A stretch of 41,294 nt of DNA from an uncultured Saprospiraceae bacterium (GTDB lineage: Bacteria > Bacteroidota > Bacteroidia > Chitinophagales > Saprospiraceae): assembly GCA_937922815.1 (NCBI GenBank), contig CALAJP010000117.1, positions 1 through 41,294 on the forward strand, in the 5' to 3' direction. Below, piece after piece: positions 8,785-16,251 of the stretch (position 1 is the first letter of the stretch; each line of letters starts with the position of its first letter). The notes under the pieces are model-generated. The model had not been told where the DNA came from, did not search any database, and saw nothing but the letters and a program-made list of their open reading frames with translations. The position numbers and the translations under genes were made by a program.

Positions 8785-10548
8785 ATGAAGAGATTAGGTT
8801 GGTTGTTATCCGTGTTGTTTTTTGTACCTTCCTTTGTCAGTGCTCAAAGTGTTGATGAAATTATTAATAAAAAGTTTGGCCCTATTTCTGATGCAATTGC
8901 AGGGGCTGTATTCTATTCTATCTCCATATCTGGAGTAGACTTGCCTTTGGTTATCGTATTGCTTTTAGCTTCAGCTACTTTTTTTACTGTATATTTTGGC
9001 TTTATCAACTTCACAGGCTTTAAATTAGCCATTGATACTGTTAGGGGAAAATACGACGAAGAACCTGCGGACAAATCAAACAATACTGAAAATGTTCATA
9101 GCGTAGATGGCGATATTGTAGATACTATAAAAGACGAAAGTATGGAAGGTGAAGTTTCTCACTTCCAAGCGTTAACTGCTGCTGTGTCAGGTACTGTAGG
9201 CTTAGGAAATATTGCGGGGGTTGCTATTGCCATTTCGGTAGGGGGACCTGGAGCCACATTTTGGATGATTATTGCGGGTTTATTAGGTATGGCATCTAAG
9301 TTCACAGAATGTACTTTGGGTGTAAAATATAGAGAAGTAGGTCCAGACGGAACCGTTTATGGAGGTCCTATGTATTATTTATCTAAAGGTTTGGGCTTAA
9401 AAAATATGGCTGGATTAGGTAAGGTGCTCGCTGTATTTTTCGCAATTTGTTGTATTGGAGGTTCTTTTGGGGGTGGAAACATGGCTCAATCAAACCAAGC
9501 ATTTTCTCAGCTAGAATCGATGGCGAGGTCTAAAGTAATGGCTATTGATCAATCTCTAATCAATGAACAGATTTTCATTAACGATAATAGTCAAAATGCA
9601 AAAGGAGTATATGTAGTAAAATCTATTGGTAATGATGTAGTTGCTACTAACCTAAAATCCGGTGATGAAAAAACATTTTCTAAAGAAACCGTAATTAACA
9701 GTGCTAAACACTCTCCTCTTTCTGGAAAAGGATATATTTTCGGTCTTATTGTAGCAGGTTTAGTTGCTTTAGTTATTATTGGAGGGATTAAAAGAATTGG
9801 TTCTGTTACGGAAAAAGTTGTTCCTTTTATGTGTGGAATTTATATTTTAGGAGCTTTAATCGTTATTTTCTCAAACTTATCCGTTGTTCCCACTGCTTTT
9901 GGTCAAATTATTAGCGGAGCATTTTCACCCGAAGGTATTACAGGTGGATTTATTGGAGTATTAATATTAGGTATGAGAAGAGCTGCTTTTTCCAATGAAG
10001 CGGGTGTAGGTTCTGCGGCTATTGCCCATTCGGCCGTAAAAACAAATTATCCTGCGAGTGAAGGTGTTGTTGCTTTATTAGAACCATTTATTGATACCGT
10101 AGTTATTTGTACCATGACTGCTTTAGTTATTATTATTACCAATATCGATGGTAGTATGATGACCTATGGCGTAGAAAATGCAGAAGGTGTTGAGGCAACA
10201 TCTAGAGCTTTTGCTTCTGTTATTCCTTGGTTTCCTTATGTATTAACCTTAGCAGTAGTCTTATTTGCGATTTCTACTATGCTTTCTTGGTCTTACTACG
10301 GGTTACAGTCTTGGATGTACTTATTTGGTAAGAGCAAAGTGGCTGACTTTTCATATAAAATCATTTTCTGTATTTTTATCGTGATAGGAGCAAGTTCTAG
10401 CTTAAAAGCGGTGTTTGCATTTTCAGATGCTATGATTTTTGCCATGGCAATTCCTAACTTAGTTGGGCTTTATTTCTTATTGCCTGTTGTTAAGGATGAA
10501 TTGAAAAAATATAAAACTAAAATAGCAGAGATAGTAGCTAACGCTTAA
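8785..10548 (+). CDS. Alanine/glycine:cation symporter (AGCS) family protein
   Basis: 587 residues. The AGCS signature is clear: LTAAVSGTVGLGNIAGVAIAIS..GGPGATFWM, then KFTECTLGVKYRE, GGPMYYLSKGLG, and RRAAFSNEAGVGSAAIAHSA. It imports alanine or glycine with sodium through the inner membrane, which fits a cell that makes a sodium gradient with Nqr (20-26.5 kb). Two oddities: a signal-peptide-like N terminus (MKRLGWLLSVLFFVPSFVSAQ) before the first core helix, and a hydrophilic insertion of about 70 residues (about 240-312) between two membrane helices, rich in beta-type sequence. The insertion explains the length over the usual 450-550 residues. Confidence 0.93.
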   Translation: MKRLGWLLSVLFFVPSFVSAQSVDEIINKKFGPISDAIAGAVFYSISISGVDLPLVIVLLLASATFFTVYFGFINFTGFKLAIDTVRGKYDEEPADKSNNTENVHSVDGDIVDTIKDESMEGEVSHFQALTAAVSGTVGLGNIAGVAIAISVGGPGATFWMIIAGLLGMASKFTECTLGVKYREVGPDGTVYGGPMYYLSKGLGLKNMAGLGKVLAVFFAICCIGGSFGGGNMAQSNQAFSQLESMARSKVMAIDQSLINEQIFINDNSQNAKGVYVVKSIGNDVVATNLKSGDEKTFSKETVINSAKHSPLSGKGYIFGLIVAGLVALVIIGGIKRIGSVTEKVVPFMCGIYILGALIVIFSNLSVVPTAFGQIISGAFSPEGITGGFIGVLILGMRRAAFSNEAGVGSAAIAHSAVKTNYPASEGVVALLEPFIDTVVICTMTALVIIITNIDGSMMTYGVENAEGVEATSRAFASVIPWFPYVLTLAVVLFAISTMLSWSYYGLQSWMYLFGKSKVADFSYKIIFCIFIVIGASSSLKAVFAFSDAMIFAMAIPNLVGLYFLLPVVKDELKKYKTKIAEIVANA

Positions 10549-10571
10549 AACTATTCTACTAATAATAACAC

Positions 10572-10606
10572 AAAAGCCTATTGGAAAACCTTCTGATAGG
10601 CTTTTT
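10572..10606 (+). terminator. Intrinsic terminator after the symporter gene
   Basis: Stem AAAAGCCTAT / ATAGGCTTTTT, 23 bases after the stop codon, ending in T5. Confidence 0.8.
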
Positions 10607-10642
10607 ATGTAAACCCCTTACTCTATTTCAAGTAACAAAAGT

Positions 10643-11428
10643 ATGCAGTCTATTTTTCAAAAAAAAGAATCGATATTATTTATAGTTTTAGCGGGTATTT
10701 TTATTACCAATGCTCTCATTGCTGAACTAATCGGTGGTAAGATTTTTTCTTTAGAAGACACCCTAAACATCGCTCCTGTAACATGGTCTTTACTTGGAAA
10801 TTCGGGTACGCTCCAATTTACAGCAGGTACTTTACTTTGGCCTGTAGTATTTTTGATGACCGACGTTATTAATGAATATTATGGACACAAAGGCGTTAGG
10901 TTTTTATCCTATCTTACTATTATATTGATTGGTTATAGTTTTATAATGTTATACGCAGCTATGGGCTTATCCCCTGCTGACTTTTGGATTACCTCCAAGG
11001 CCAATAGTGGTGTTCCTAACTTAGACCATGCCTTTAATGCTGTATTTGGGCAAGGGTTGCTAATAATAGTAGGTTCTATGTTTGCATTCTTGGTTGGACA
11101 GGTTTTAGATGTTTTAATTTTTCAGAAAATAAAGAAATATACAGGCGAAAAGAAAGTTTGGTTGAGGGCGACAGGTTCCACTGTTATTTCTCAGTTTTTT
11201 GATAGCTTTGTCGTTTTATATATTGCATTCGTAGGAGGACCTGCCATAACAGGGTTTGGAGAACCTTGGCCATTTTCTTTGTTTATAGCAGTAGGTTTAA
11301 TTGGATATTTCTACAAAGTAATTTTAGCATTTTTACTCACCCCTTTTATTTACCTCACACACGCTGTACTCGATAAATACTTGGGTTTGGAAAAGGCTAA
11401 TAAAATGAAAAAAAATGCATTGCAATAG
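10643..11428 (+). CDS. yhhQ: Queuosine-precursor transporter (YhhQ/VUT family)
   Basis: 261 residues with about six to seven membrane helices and little else. Family marks are FTAGTLLWPVVFLMTDVINEYYGHKGVRFLS near residues 60-90, GQ.LDVLIFQKIKK, and RATGSTVISQFFDSFVVLYIAF. Members of this family bring queuosine precursors (preQ0/preQ1) into the cell for tRNA modification. It has no linked queuosine genes here. It converges on the kinase gene with only five bases between stop codons and no terminator in that gap. Confidence 0.9.
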   Translation: MQSIFQKKESILFIVLAGIFITNALIAELIGGKIFSLEDTLNIAPVTWSLLGNSGTLQFTAGTLLWPVVFLMTDVINEYYGHKGVRFLSYLTIILIGYSFIMLYAAMGLSPADFWITSKANSGVPNLDHAFNAVFGQGLLIIVGSMFAFLVGQVLDVLIFQKIKKYTGEKKVWLRATGSTVISQFFDSFVVLYIAFVGGPAITGFGEPWPFSLFIAVGLIGYFYKVILAFLLTPFIYLTHAVLDKYLGLEKANKMKKNALQ

Positions 11429-11433
11429 TAAAA

Positions 11434-13314
11434 TCAATCAAATTTACACGGTAGTTTGACCTCCACTTGTGTTCCTACCCTGCCAACAATCTCCAAATCT
11501 TTTATATCAATTCTACAATCAATAGAGAAAGTTCGGCTTAATAATTCTAATCTTTTTTCAGTAATTGAAGTTCCCAATGAACGATGTTTATGATGACGAC
11601 CTTCTTCTATATAAGCTTTTTGTGTAGCATTTATCCCCGGTCCATTGTCCGTAATCGTACATAAAATAACAGAAGCAGAGAGTTCCGAAAAGTGGATTCT
11701 AATTTTACCATCAGATTCTAATTGCTTAACCCCATGCTCTAAAGCATTTTCAATATAGGGCTGTAAAATCATACTAGGAACCTTAATCATATCGGGTTCT
11801 ATATCATCATTAAGTGTTATTTCATACTCAAATTTGTTTTCAAATCTCAATGCTTTATTCAATTCTAAATAGCCATGTAAAAAAGATAATTCTTTATCCA
11901 AAGGAATAAAGTCCTTATCGGAATACTCCAAACTCTGTCTAATCATGGTAGCAAATTTAGACATATGAGTAGCAGCTTCTCTATTTTTTCCTTTTAAAAT
12001 AAATAGCTGAATCGCATTTAAAGTATTGTATATGAAATGAGGGTTCATTTGAGACCGCAAAGCCTTTAACTGCAATTTATTCGCCTCCAGCTTCATAATT
12101 TCTAGCTGTTTCTGCCTATTTTCAGCTTCATACCTTTCTCTTTGTTCATTTTCATGAACCATCTTCAACCTACGCTGATACTGTTCAAATGCTTCGGTAT
12201 ATAATTTAAGGTAAACGTAAGCTTGCTGATAATTCCCTACCGAATTATAGTATTCAGCCATATCTTTGGTCAACAAAGAGCGTAGTCGAAACTCTCCCTC
12301 CCTTGTGGCTACTTGTATTGCTTTGGTTAGATGTTTTAATGCCAACTCTGCCTTGCCCTGAGCCAAATACAACTCTCCTATCCATCTTTCCAACATCAAA
12401 TATTGATCTATCGAAATTAAAATAGCATCGCTTGACGAATATATTTTTTCGGCTTGTTGATAAAAATTCTCTGCCTGCTCATATTCTTTCGACTTAAAAG
12501 CCAGTTGTCCAAGGTTAGCAAATGAACTCGCATAGGGAACAATATCTCTATACTTTTCATCCATTTGAATAACTTTCTCTAAATATATTTTTGCTTCTGT
12601 CTCCTTTCCTAAATTGATATAAGTATTACCAACCTTGAAATAAACCCACGCTTTTCTAAATTGAAAACTCATTCTATCTGCCAAATCGAGTGCATTCAAA
12701 TACGAAGAAAGTGCGTCATCAGTAGAAGCAATAGATTCGTAAACCGTTCCCAAACCGACTTCAATTTGAAATTGTAAAAATTGGATCTCTATGGTACGTT
12801 CAATGATAGTTGAAAGTTCTTTGGATGCTTTTAGGTAAAAAAGAATCGCGCTTTGAGAATCTTTCACGAGTGTTTTCCAAAGTGCTTTTCTAACATAGAG
12901 TTTAGCATTCAGAAAGGAATCGCTCAGCCCCGAGACAATATTTTCTGCTAAAAATAAGGTTTGTTCGGCTACCGTAATCTTTTTACGATTCAATAAACAA
13001 GCAGACCTATCTAATAAAATATGCCCTAAAAATAAACATGGCTCCTGCTGACTATAAATCTGAAACAAGGTTTCGAATGAAATATCCGCCTTTTCAAACT
13101 GAGAGTCCATATTAAGAATAACAGCTTTCCGATATTGACAACGGTGAAAAATCTCGGCATCGACATCAATATCAATCATAGATTCTATCTCCTCAACATA
13201 TCTATAAGCAATTTCTGGTTTTCGGAACAAATTCAAATCAATGAGCATATCTAATGTTCTCACTTTATCTTCTTTTGTTTCGCTTACTTCTAGCTGTTGT
13301 AATAATTGACGCAT
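11434..13314 (-). CDS. Cytosolic TPR-repeat histidine kinase (LytS/PF06580 type)
   Basis: 626 residues from the ATG at 13314; a TTG three codons upstream (13323) is a weaker alternative. Residues about 1-380 are helical TPR-like repeats (e.g. AWVYFKVGNTYINLGKETEAKIYLEKVI, ASSFANLGQLAFKSKEYEQAENFYQQA). A coiled coil follows (ENEQRERYEAENRQKQLEIMKLEANK), then the kinase: H-box LRSQMNPHFIYNTLNAIQL, N-box PSMILQPYIENALEHGV, G-box ITDNGPGI and GTSITEKRLELL. No signal peptide or membrane helix is visible, whereas many Bacteroidota relatives carry both; the sensor is thus probably cytosolic. Its partner is most likely the LytTR regulator at 13703-14461, with a small peptide gene between them. Confidence 0.93.
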   Translation of the reverse strand: MRQLLQQLEVSETKEDKVRTLDMLIDLNLFRKPEIAYRYVEEIESMIDIDVDAEIFHRCQYRKAVILNMDSQFEKADISFETLFQIYSQQEPCLFLGHILLDRSACLLNRKKITVAEQTLFLAENIVSGLSDSFLNAKLYVRKALWKTLVKDSQSAILFYLKASKELSTIIERTIEIQFLQFQIEVGLGTVYESIASTDDALSSYLNALDLADRMSFQFRKAWVYFKVGNTYINLGKETEAKIYLEKVIQMDEKYRDIVPYASSFANLGQLAFKSKEYEQAENFYQQAEKIYSSSDAILISIDQYLMLERWIGELYLAQGKAELALKHLTKAIQVATREGEFRLRSLLTKDMAEYYNSVGNYQQAYVYLKLYTEAFEQYQRRLKMVHENEQRERYEAENRQKQLEIMKLEANKLQLKALRSQMNPHFIYNTLNAIQLFILKGKNREAATHMSKFATMIRQSLEYSDKDFIPLDKELSFLHGYLELNKALRFENKFEYEITLNDDIEPDMIKVPSMILQPYIENALEHGVKQLESDGKIRIHFSELSASVILCTITDNGPGINATQKAYIEEGRHHKHRSLGTSITEKRLELLSRTFSIDCRIDIKDLEIVGRVGTQVEVKLPCKFD

Positions 13315-13319
13315 GTTTT

Positions 13320-13338
13320 TCAATATTTATAATATTGA
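13320..13338. promoter_or_regulatory. Perfect palindrome just upstream of the kinase start
   Basis: TCAATATTTATAATATTGA: 8-bp arms around TAT, ending 6 bases before the kinase ATG at 13314. As DNA it could be an operator; as RNA a weak hairpin over the ribosome-loading region. It is AT-only apart from the ends, so chance is possible. Confidence 0.35.
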
Positions 13339-13406
13339 AGATAGTTCATTATTTGTTTTTAGCCTAATCGTATTAAATTAATCTTTATATAAAGAAAATA
13401 GGGTAC

Positions 13407-13442
13407 AAAAAAACGGGTCATAAACTAAAAGTTTATGACCCG
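13407..13442 (-). terminator. Intrinsic terminator of the small peptide gene
   Basis: A perfect 13-bp stem (AGTTTATGACCCG / CGGGTCATAAACT, loop of 3) followed on the minus strand by seven T. It separates the peptide gene from the kinase gene. A second perfect 7-bp hairpin (GAATCAT / ATGATTC, 13450-13470) lies between the stop codon and this terminator. Confidence 0.9.
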
Positions 13443-13473
13443 AATGTTTGAATCATCCTGAAAATGATTCTCC

Positions 13474-13629
13474 TTATTGTGGCATGTTTCCACTGAATCC
13501 ACCAATAAGGTTGCTAGAGGAGTTCCCTTTGTTCCCTCCTACAGCGTTCTTTTTTTGTTCGTCATTTAATAACTCAAATTCTTTTCTGAGTTCTTCCAAT
13601 GACTTAACACTGTTGTTATTTCCTTCCAT
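13474..13629 (-). CDS. 51-residue double-glycine-leader peptide, candidate secreted signal
   Basis: I do not recognise it as a named family. Read from the sequence, the product is 51 residues: a charged helical N-terminal part (SLEELRKEFELLNDEQKKN) ending AVGG at residues 29-32, then a 19-residue Gly/Asn/Ser-rich tail, NKGNSSSNLIGGFSGNMPQ, with no cysteine. Leu at -12, Gln at -8 and Ala at -4 relative to GG approximate the LSxxELxxIxGG leader pattern cut by C39 peptidase transporters. It has its own TATATTTG -7 box 18 bases upstream and its own strong terminator, so it makes a short (~235 nt) transcript. It lies 73 bases downstream of the LytTR regulator and 160 upstream of the TPR kinase. 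No C39 exporter is in the window. Alternatives: a bacteriocin-like peptide, or a small cytosolic protein. Confidence 0.72.
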   Translation of the reverse strand: MEGNNNSVKSLEELRKEFELLNDEQKKNAVGGNKGNSSSNLIGGFSGNMPQ

Positions 13630-13647
13630 AGTTGAAAATTTGTATAA

Positions 13648-13655
13648 CAAATATA
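13648..13655 (-). promoter_or_regulatory. -7 box (TATATTTG) of the small peptide gene
   Basis: Exact TAnnTTTG match 18 bases before the ATG at 13629, giving a leader of roughly 10 nt. The -33 position (TTTTAC on the minus strand) is not a good TTG match, which is compatible with a promoter needing an activator. Confidence 0.55.
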
Positions 13656-13659
13656 AACT

Positions 13660-13687
13660 ATTCTTTATGTATTGTAAAATAAAGAAT
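13660..13687. promoter_or_regulatory. Inverted repeat across the peptide-gene promoter (candidate operator)
   Basis: Nine-base arms ATTCTTTAT and ATAAAGAAT, perfectly complementary, separated by 10 bases. It covers the spacer and -33 region upstream of the -7 box. It has no T-run after it, so it is unlikely to be the terminator of the regulator gene. A dimeric regulator could bind here. Confidence 0.45.
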
Positions 13688-13702
13688 GATTTTTTGTCAT
13701 AT

Positions 13703-14461
13703 TTAATACCGTCCCTGTAAGTTTTCTAACCGTTCCAAAAACCCAGCTATCCGTCTCCTTGCTACTTCTAGCTTTGAACCATCTACCATTATTATCTGTC
13801 TTTCATTACGATTAAACTTTTTAATGAAGTTCATATTAACGATATGGCTCTTATGAATACGGTAAAAATTAAAATTTGTTAACAAATCTTCATACACTTT
13901 TATTGTTTTGGATACCGTAATTTTAGAATCTTTGGTCGTAAAAATATGAGTATAATTGTCTTCCGCTTCCATTCTAATGATTTCACTCATCTCTAAAAAA
14001 TAAATTCCATCTAATGCACTAATCGTTATTTTTGAAAATGTATTAGGATTTTGGTAGTAACTTTTCAACATTTCTACCCGTTCGTTCATTTTTTGCGGTA
14101 TAGCAGGCACTCTTTTTACGGCATCAATAATTGCTTGTGGATCAATGGGTTTTAACACATAACCGATAGCAGAATAATCAAATGCCTTGACTGCATACTC
14201 TTCATAAGCGGTTACAAATATTATATTAAAAGCTATATCTTCTAGTTGATCTAAAGTCGAAAAAATAGCCCCGTCTAATAAATTGATGTCCAAAAAGGCT
14301 ATATCTATAGGAGAATGAGGCTTATCGAAAAAAGCAGAAGCTTCAACATTAGACTTAAATACTCCAACAACCTCTAAGTCGGGGATAAAATTTTCAACTA
14401 TCGACCCTAATAGTTTTTGGCTATTTATTTCGTCTTCTATTATAATTGCTTTTCTACTCAT
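13703..14461 (-). CDS. LytTR-family response regulator
   Basis: 252 residues. Receiver domain at about 1-120: acidic pair IIIEDE, phospho-acceptor Asp in DIAFLDINLLDG, the Thr in IFVTAYEEYAVKAF, and the Lys in GYVLKPIDP. LytTR DNA-binding domain at about 145-245: ISALDGIYFLEMSEIIRMEAEDNYTHIF, FYRIHKSHIVNM.FIKKF, and VARRRIAGFLERL. Such regulators pair with PF06580 kinases, here very likely the TPR kinase at 11434-13314. LytTR proteins commonly bind pairs of short repeats, so the peptide-gene promoter 40-60 bases downstream is an obvious candidate target. Its start codon overlaps (ATGA) the stop of a 27-codon upstream ORF. Confidence 0.95.
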   Translation of the reverse strand: MSRKAIIIEDEINSQKLLGSIVENFIPDLEVVGVFKSNVEASAFFDKPHSPIDIAFLDINLLDGAIFSTLDQLEDIAFNIIFVTAYEEYAVKAFDYSAIGYVLKPIDPQAIIDAVKRVPAIPQKMNERVEMLKSYYQNPNTFSKITISALDGIYFLEMSEIIRMEAEDNYTHIFTTKDSKITVSKTIKVYEDLLTNFNFYRIHKSHIVNMNFIKKFNRNERQIIMVDGSKLEVARRRIAGFLERLENLQGRY

Positions 14462-14806
14462 CTACCTGCTGTATTGAATTGTTTTGGAAATTTAATTAAA
14501 GTACTAGAATTCAATAAAAGCAATGCTTTGTCAAATGACATAAGTAAGGGATTTATTTTAACTAGTTGTGCGATGTGTAGTATCTGAAAAGCCAAAATTA
14601 AAAAAGTAAACCTAATATAAAAAATAATTCCTACTTATGGTCTCCACTAAGCCTAATTAAGCAATACATAAAACATCTTAAAATCACAATACAAATATAC
14701 AATATTTATATATATAAAGAAATAATAAACAATTATATGCATAACAAAAAACAGGAGCAAAGAATATTCTTTGCTCCTGTTTTTCTTAATAAAAAAATTA
14801 ATTAAA
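14462..14806. other. 345-base intergenic region upstream of the LytTR regulator
   Basis: It holds a 27-codon minus-strand ORF (14458-14541) that ends in the regulator's start codon, a TATATTTG -7-like box on the minus strand at 14692-14699, and the DUF5606 terminator at 14749-14782. The rest is AT-rich with nothing recognised. Confidence 0.6.
14749..14782. terminator. Terminator of the DUF5606 gene (near-perfect palindrome)
   Basis: AAACAGGAGCAAAGAAT / ATTCTTTGCTCCTGTTT with T-runs on both strands. It lies 25 bases after the DUF5606 stop codon, reading minus. Confidence 0.88.
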
Positions 14807-15226
14807 TTACTCTTCCTCTTTAACTTCCTCTTTTAATAATTCCTCTATTAGATCATTTTTCTTCAAAAAACTAAACCATTTAATAACTTTTTTAATGTCG
14901 TTAGGGTACACCCTATCTTCATCGTAAGTAGGCAGTACTGTTCCGAAGTATTCTTGCAATTCAGCTTTACTACTTTTAACAGATACGGGAGGTGTAGCTT
15001 CATATGCTTCGTCCATCCTTCTGAAAACTTCTTTCAATTCTAATGAATCAACATCTGTTACATAAATAGCAACTGACTCTAAAGGCGTAAATTGATATTT
15101 ACGAATTGAGGCAAAAAACCTTTTCTTAGTTTCTAATTGTTCAACGATTAAACCATTAGAACGATTAGCAACCATTGAATATAAACCAGGAAGACCTCCA
15201 ATGGCCATAACATTATTCATTCCCAT
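14807..15226 (-). CDS. DUF5606 domain protein
   Basis: A small conserved Bacteroidota family of unknown function. Family features visible: IGGLPGLYSMVANRSNGLIVEQLETKKRFF near the N terminus and YFGTVLPTYDEDRVYPNDIKKVIKWFSFL near the C terminus; the tail is Glu/Lys rich (EELLKEEVKEEE). The frame continues six codons upstream to a TTG at 15244, but that TTG is the end of a TACATTTG -7 box, so transcription must begin after it; I therefore choose the ATG at 15226 (the ATG at 15220 is equally possible). 139 residues from 15226. Cytosolic by composition. Confidence 0.85.
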   Translation of the reverse strand: MGMNNVMAIGGLPGLYSMVANRSNGLIVEQLETKKRFFASIRKYQFTPLESVAIYVTDVDSLELKEVFRRMDEAYEATPPVSVKSSKAELQEYFGTVLPTYDEDRVYPNDIKKVIKWFSFLKKNDLIEELLKEEVKEEE

Positions 15227-15241
15227 ATTTTTATTTTTTTG

Positions 15242-15249
15242 CAAATGTA
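15242..15249 (-). promoter_or_regulatory. -7 box (TACATTTG) of the DUF5606 gene
   Basis: Exact TAnnTTTG match on the minus strand. It implies a start site near 15235 and a very short leader (about 10 nt) before the ATG at 15226, and rules out translation from the TTG inside the box. Confidence 0.5.
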
Positions 15250-15535
15250 ATGGTTTTCATCAAAAATAGAAATCTACTTTATCAATTTACTGTTATTACT
15301 TCAATAAGTAGTAGAAAAACACCGTATTTTTCTATGATTTTCAGCAGTGAAATCTTCATCAACTTAAAAAACACTAAAGTTATCATAATTATAGAATTAT
15401 TATGATAGGTCTTATTACGCATAAATTCATATATCTACTAAATACAAAAGCAGTTTATGAAACATATTTTATATAAAAAATACCCTATGCATGAACAAAT
15501 AGGTAATAAATAGGCTTATTATAAAAAGTAAAATT

Positions 15536-16168
15536 ATGTATTGGAATAAGAAAGATATTGAAACGGCAGAAAGACGGTTAAAACTGAATATCATTAATAG
15601 TATTACAGGTATAAAACCAGCAAACTTGATTGGTACTGTATCTGACAAAAGGAAGGATAATCTTGCAATATTTAGTTCTGTGATACATTTGGGTAGCAGT
15701 CCTGCTCTGATAGGGTTTATTTTACGTCCAAAGGGTGAAGTTCCTCGCAATACCCATGATAATATAATGCACAACCAAGTGTACACCATCAATCACGTTC
15801 CTCAGAGCTTGATTAAAAATGCTCATTACACTTCTGCTAAGTTTGACGAAAATATATCTGAATTTGAAAGGTGTAATTTCACCGCCGAATATATTGATGG
15901 TTTTGATGCTCCTTTTGTTAAAGAATCTGTGATAAAAATTGGGCTTCGTTTTCGAGAAGAAATACCTATCCCTTTAAATAATACGAGTTTAATGATAGGT
16001 GAAATAGAACACATATTTGTTCCTGACGAATATATTTCTCCATTGGGCTACATAGATTTGGAAAAAGCAGAAACCGCTGCAATTTCTGGTCTAAATACCT
16101 ATTACAAACTGAATAAACTAGATTCCTTTCCTTATGTTCGTTTAGAGGAGGTACCTGATTTCGATTAA
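15536..16168 (+). CDS. Flavin reductase family protein (FMN-binding split barrel)
   Basis: 210 residues. The N-terminal half matches the flavin-reductase/split-barrel pattern: INSITGIKPANLIGTVSDKRKDNLAIFSSVIHLGSSPALIGFILRP, with substrate side chains after the core. Members use NAD(P)H to reduce free or bound FMN in the cytosol; the precise donor and partner are unknown. The closer relatives I recall are the 210-residue Bacteroidota proteins annotated simply as flavin reductase. It is divergent from DUF5606 and followed by the DEAD-box helicase after 83 bases with its own promoter box. Confidence 0.85.
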   Translation: MYWNKKDIETAERRLKLNIINSITGIKPANLIGTVSDKRKDNLAIFSSVIHLGSSPALIGFILRPKGEVPRNTHDNIMHNQVYTINHVPQSLIKNAHYTSAKFDENISEFERCNFTAEYIDGFDAPFVKESVIKIGLRFREEIPIPLNNTSLMIGEIEHIFVPDEYISPLGYIDLEKAETAAISGLNTYYKLNKLDSFPYVRLEEVPDFD

Positions 16169-16204
16169 GCCCGATAAACCTAAAAATATAAGCAAAAGAA
16201 ATCT

Positions 16205-16212
16205 TATCTTTG
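16205..16212 (+). promoter_or_regulatory. Candidate -7 box (TATCTTTG) for the DEAD-box helicase gene
   Basis: Exact TAnnTTTG match 39 bases before the ATG at 16252; no clear -33 TTG. Confidence 0.45.
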
Positions 16213-16251
16213 TAAGTTTTTTAGTTTGAAGATTACATATAATATCATAGG

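Noticed and set aside
13448-13720. Plus-strand 90-codon frame over the peptide gene
   Set aside because: It is the antisense shadow of the 51-residue peptide gene: Phe/Ser/Pro-rich composition, crosses that gene's promoter and the start of the LytTR regulator's 3' end, and has no promoter or family features.
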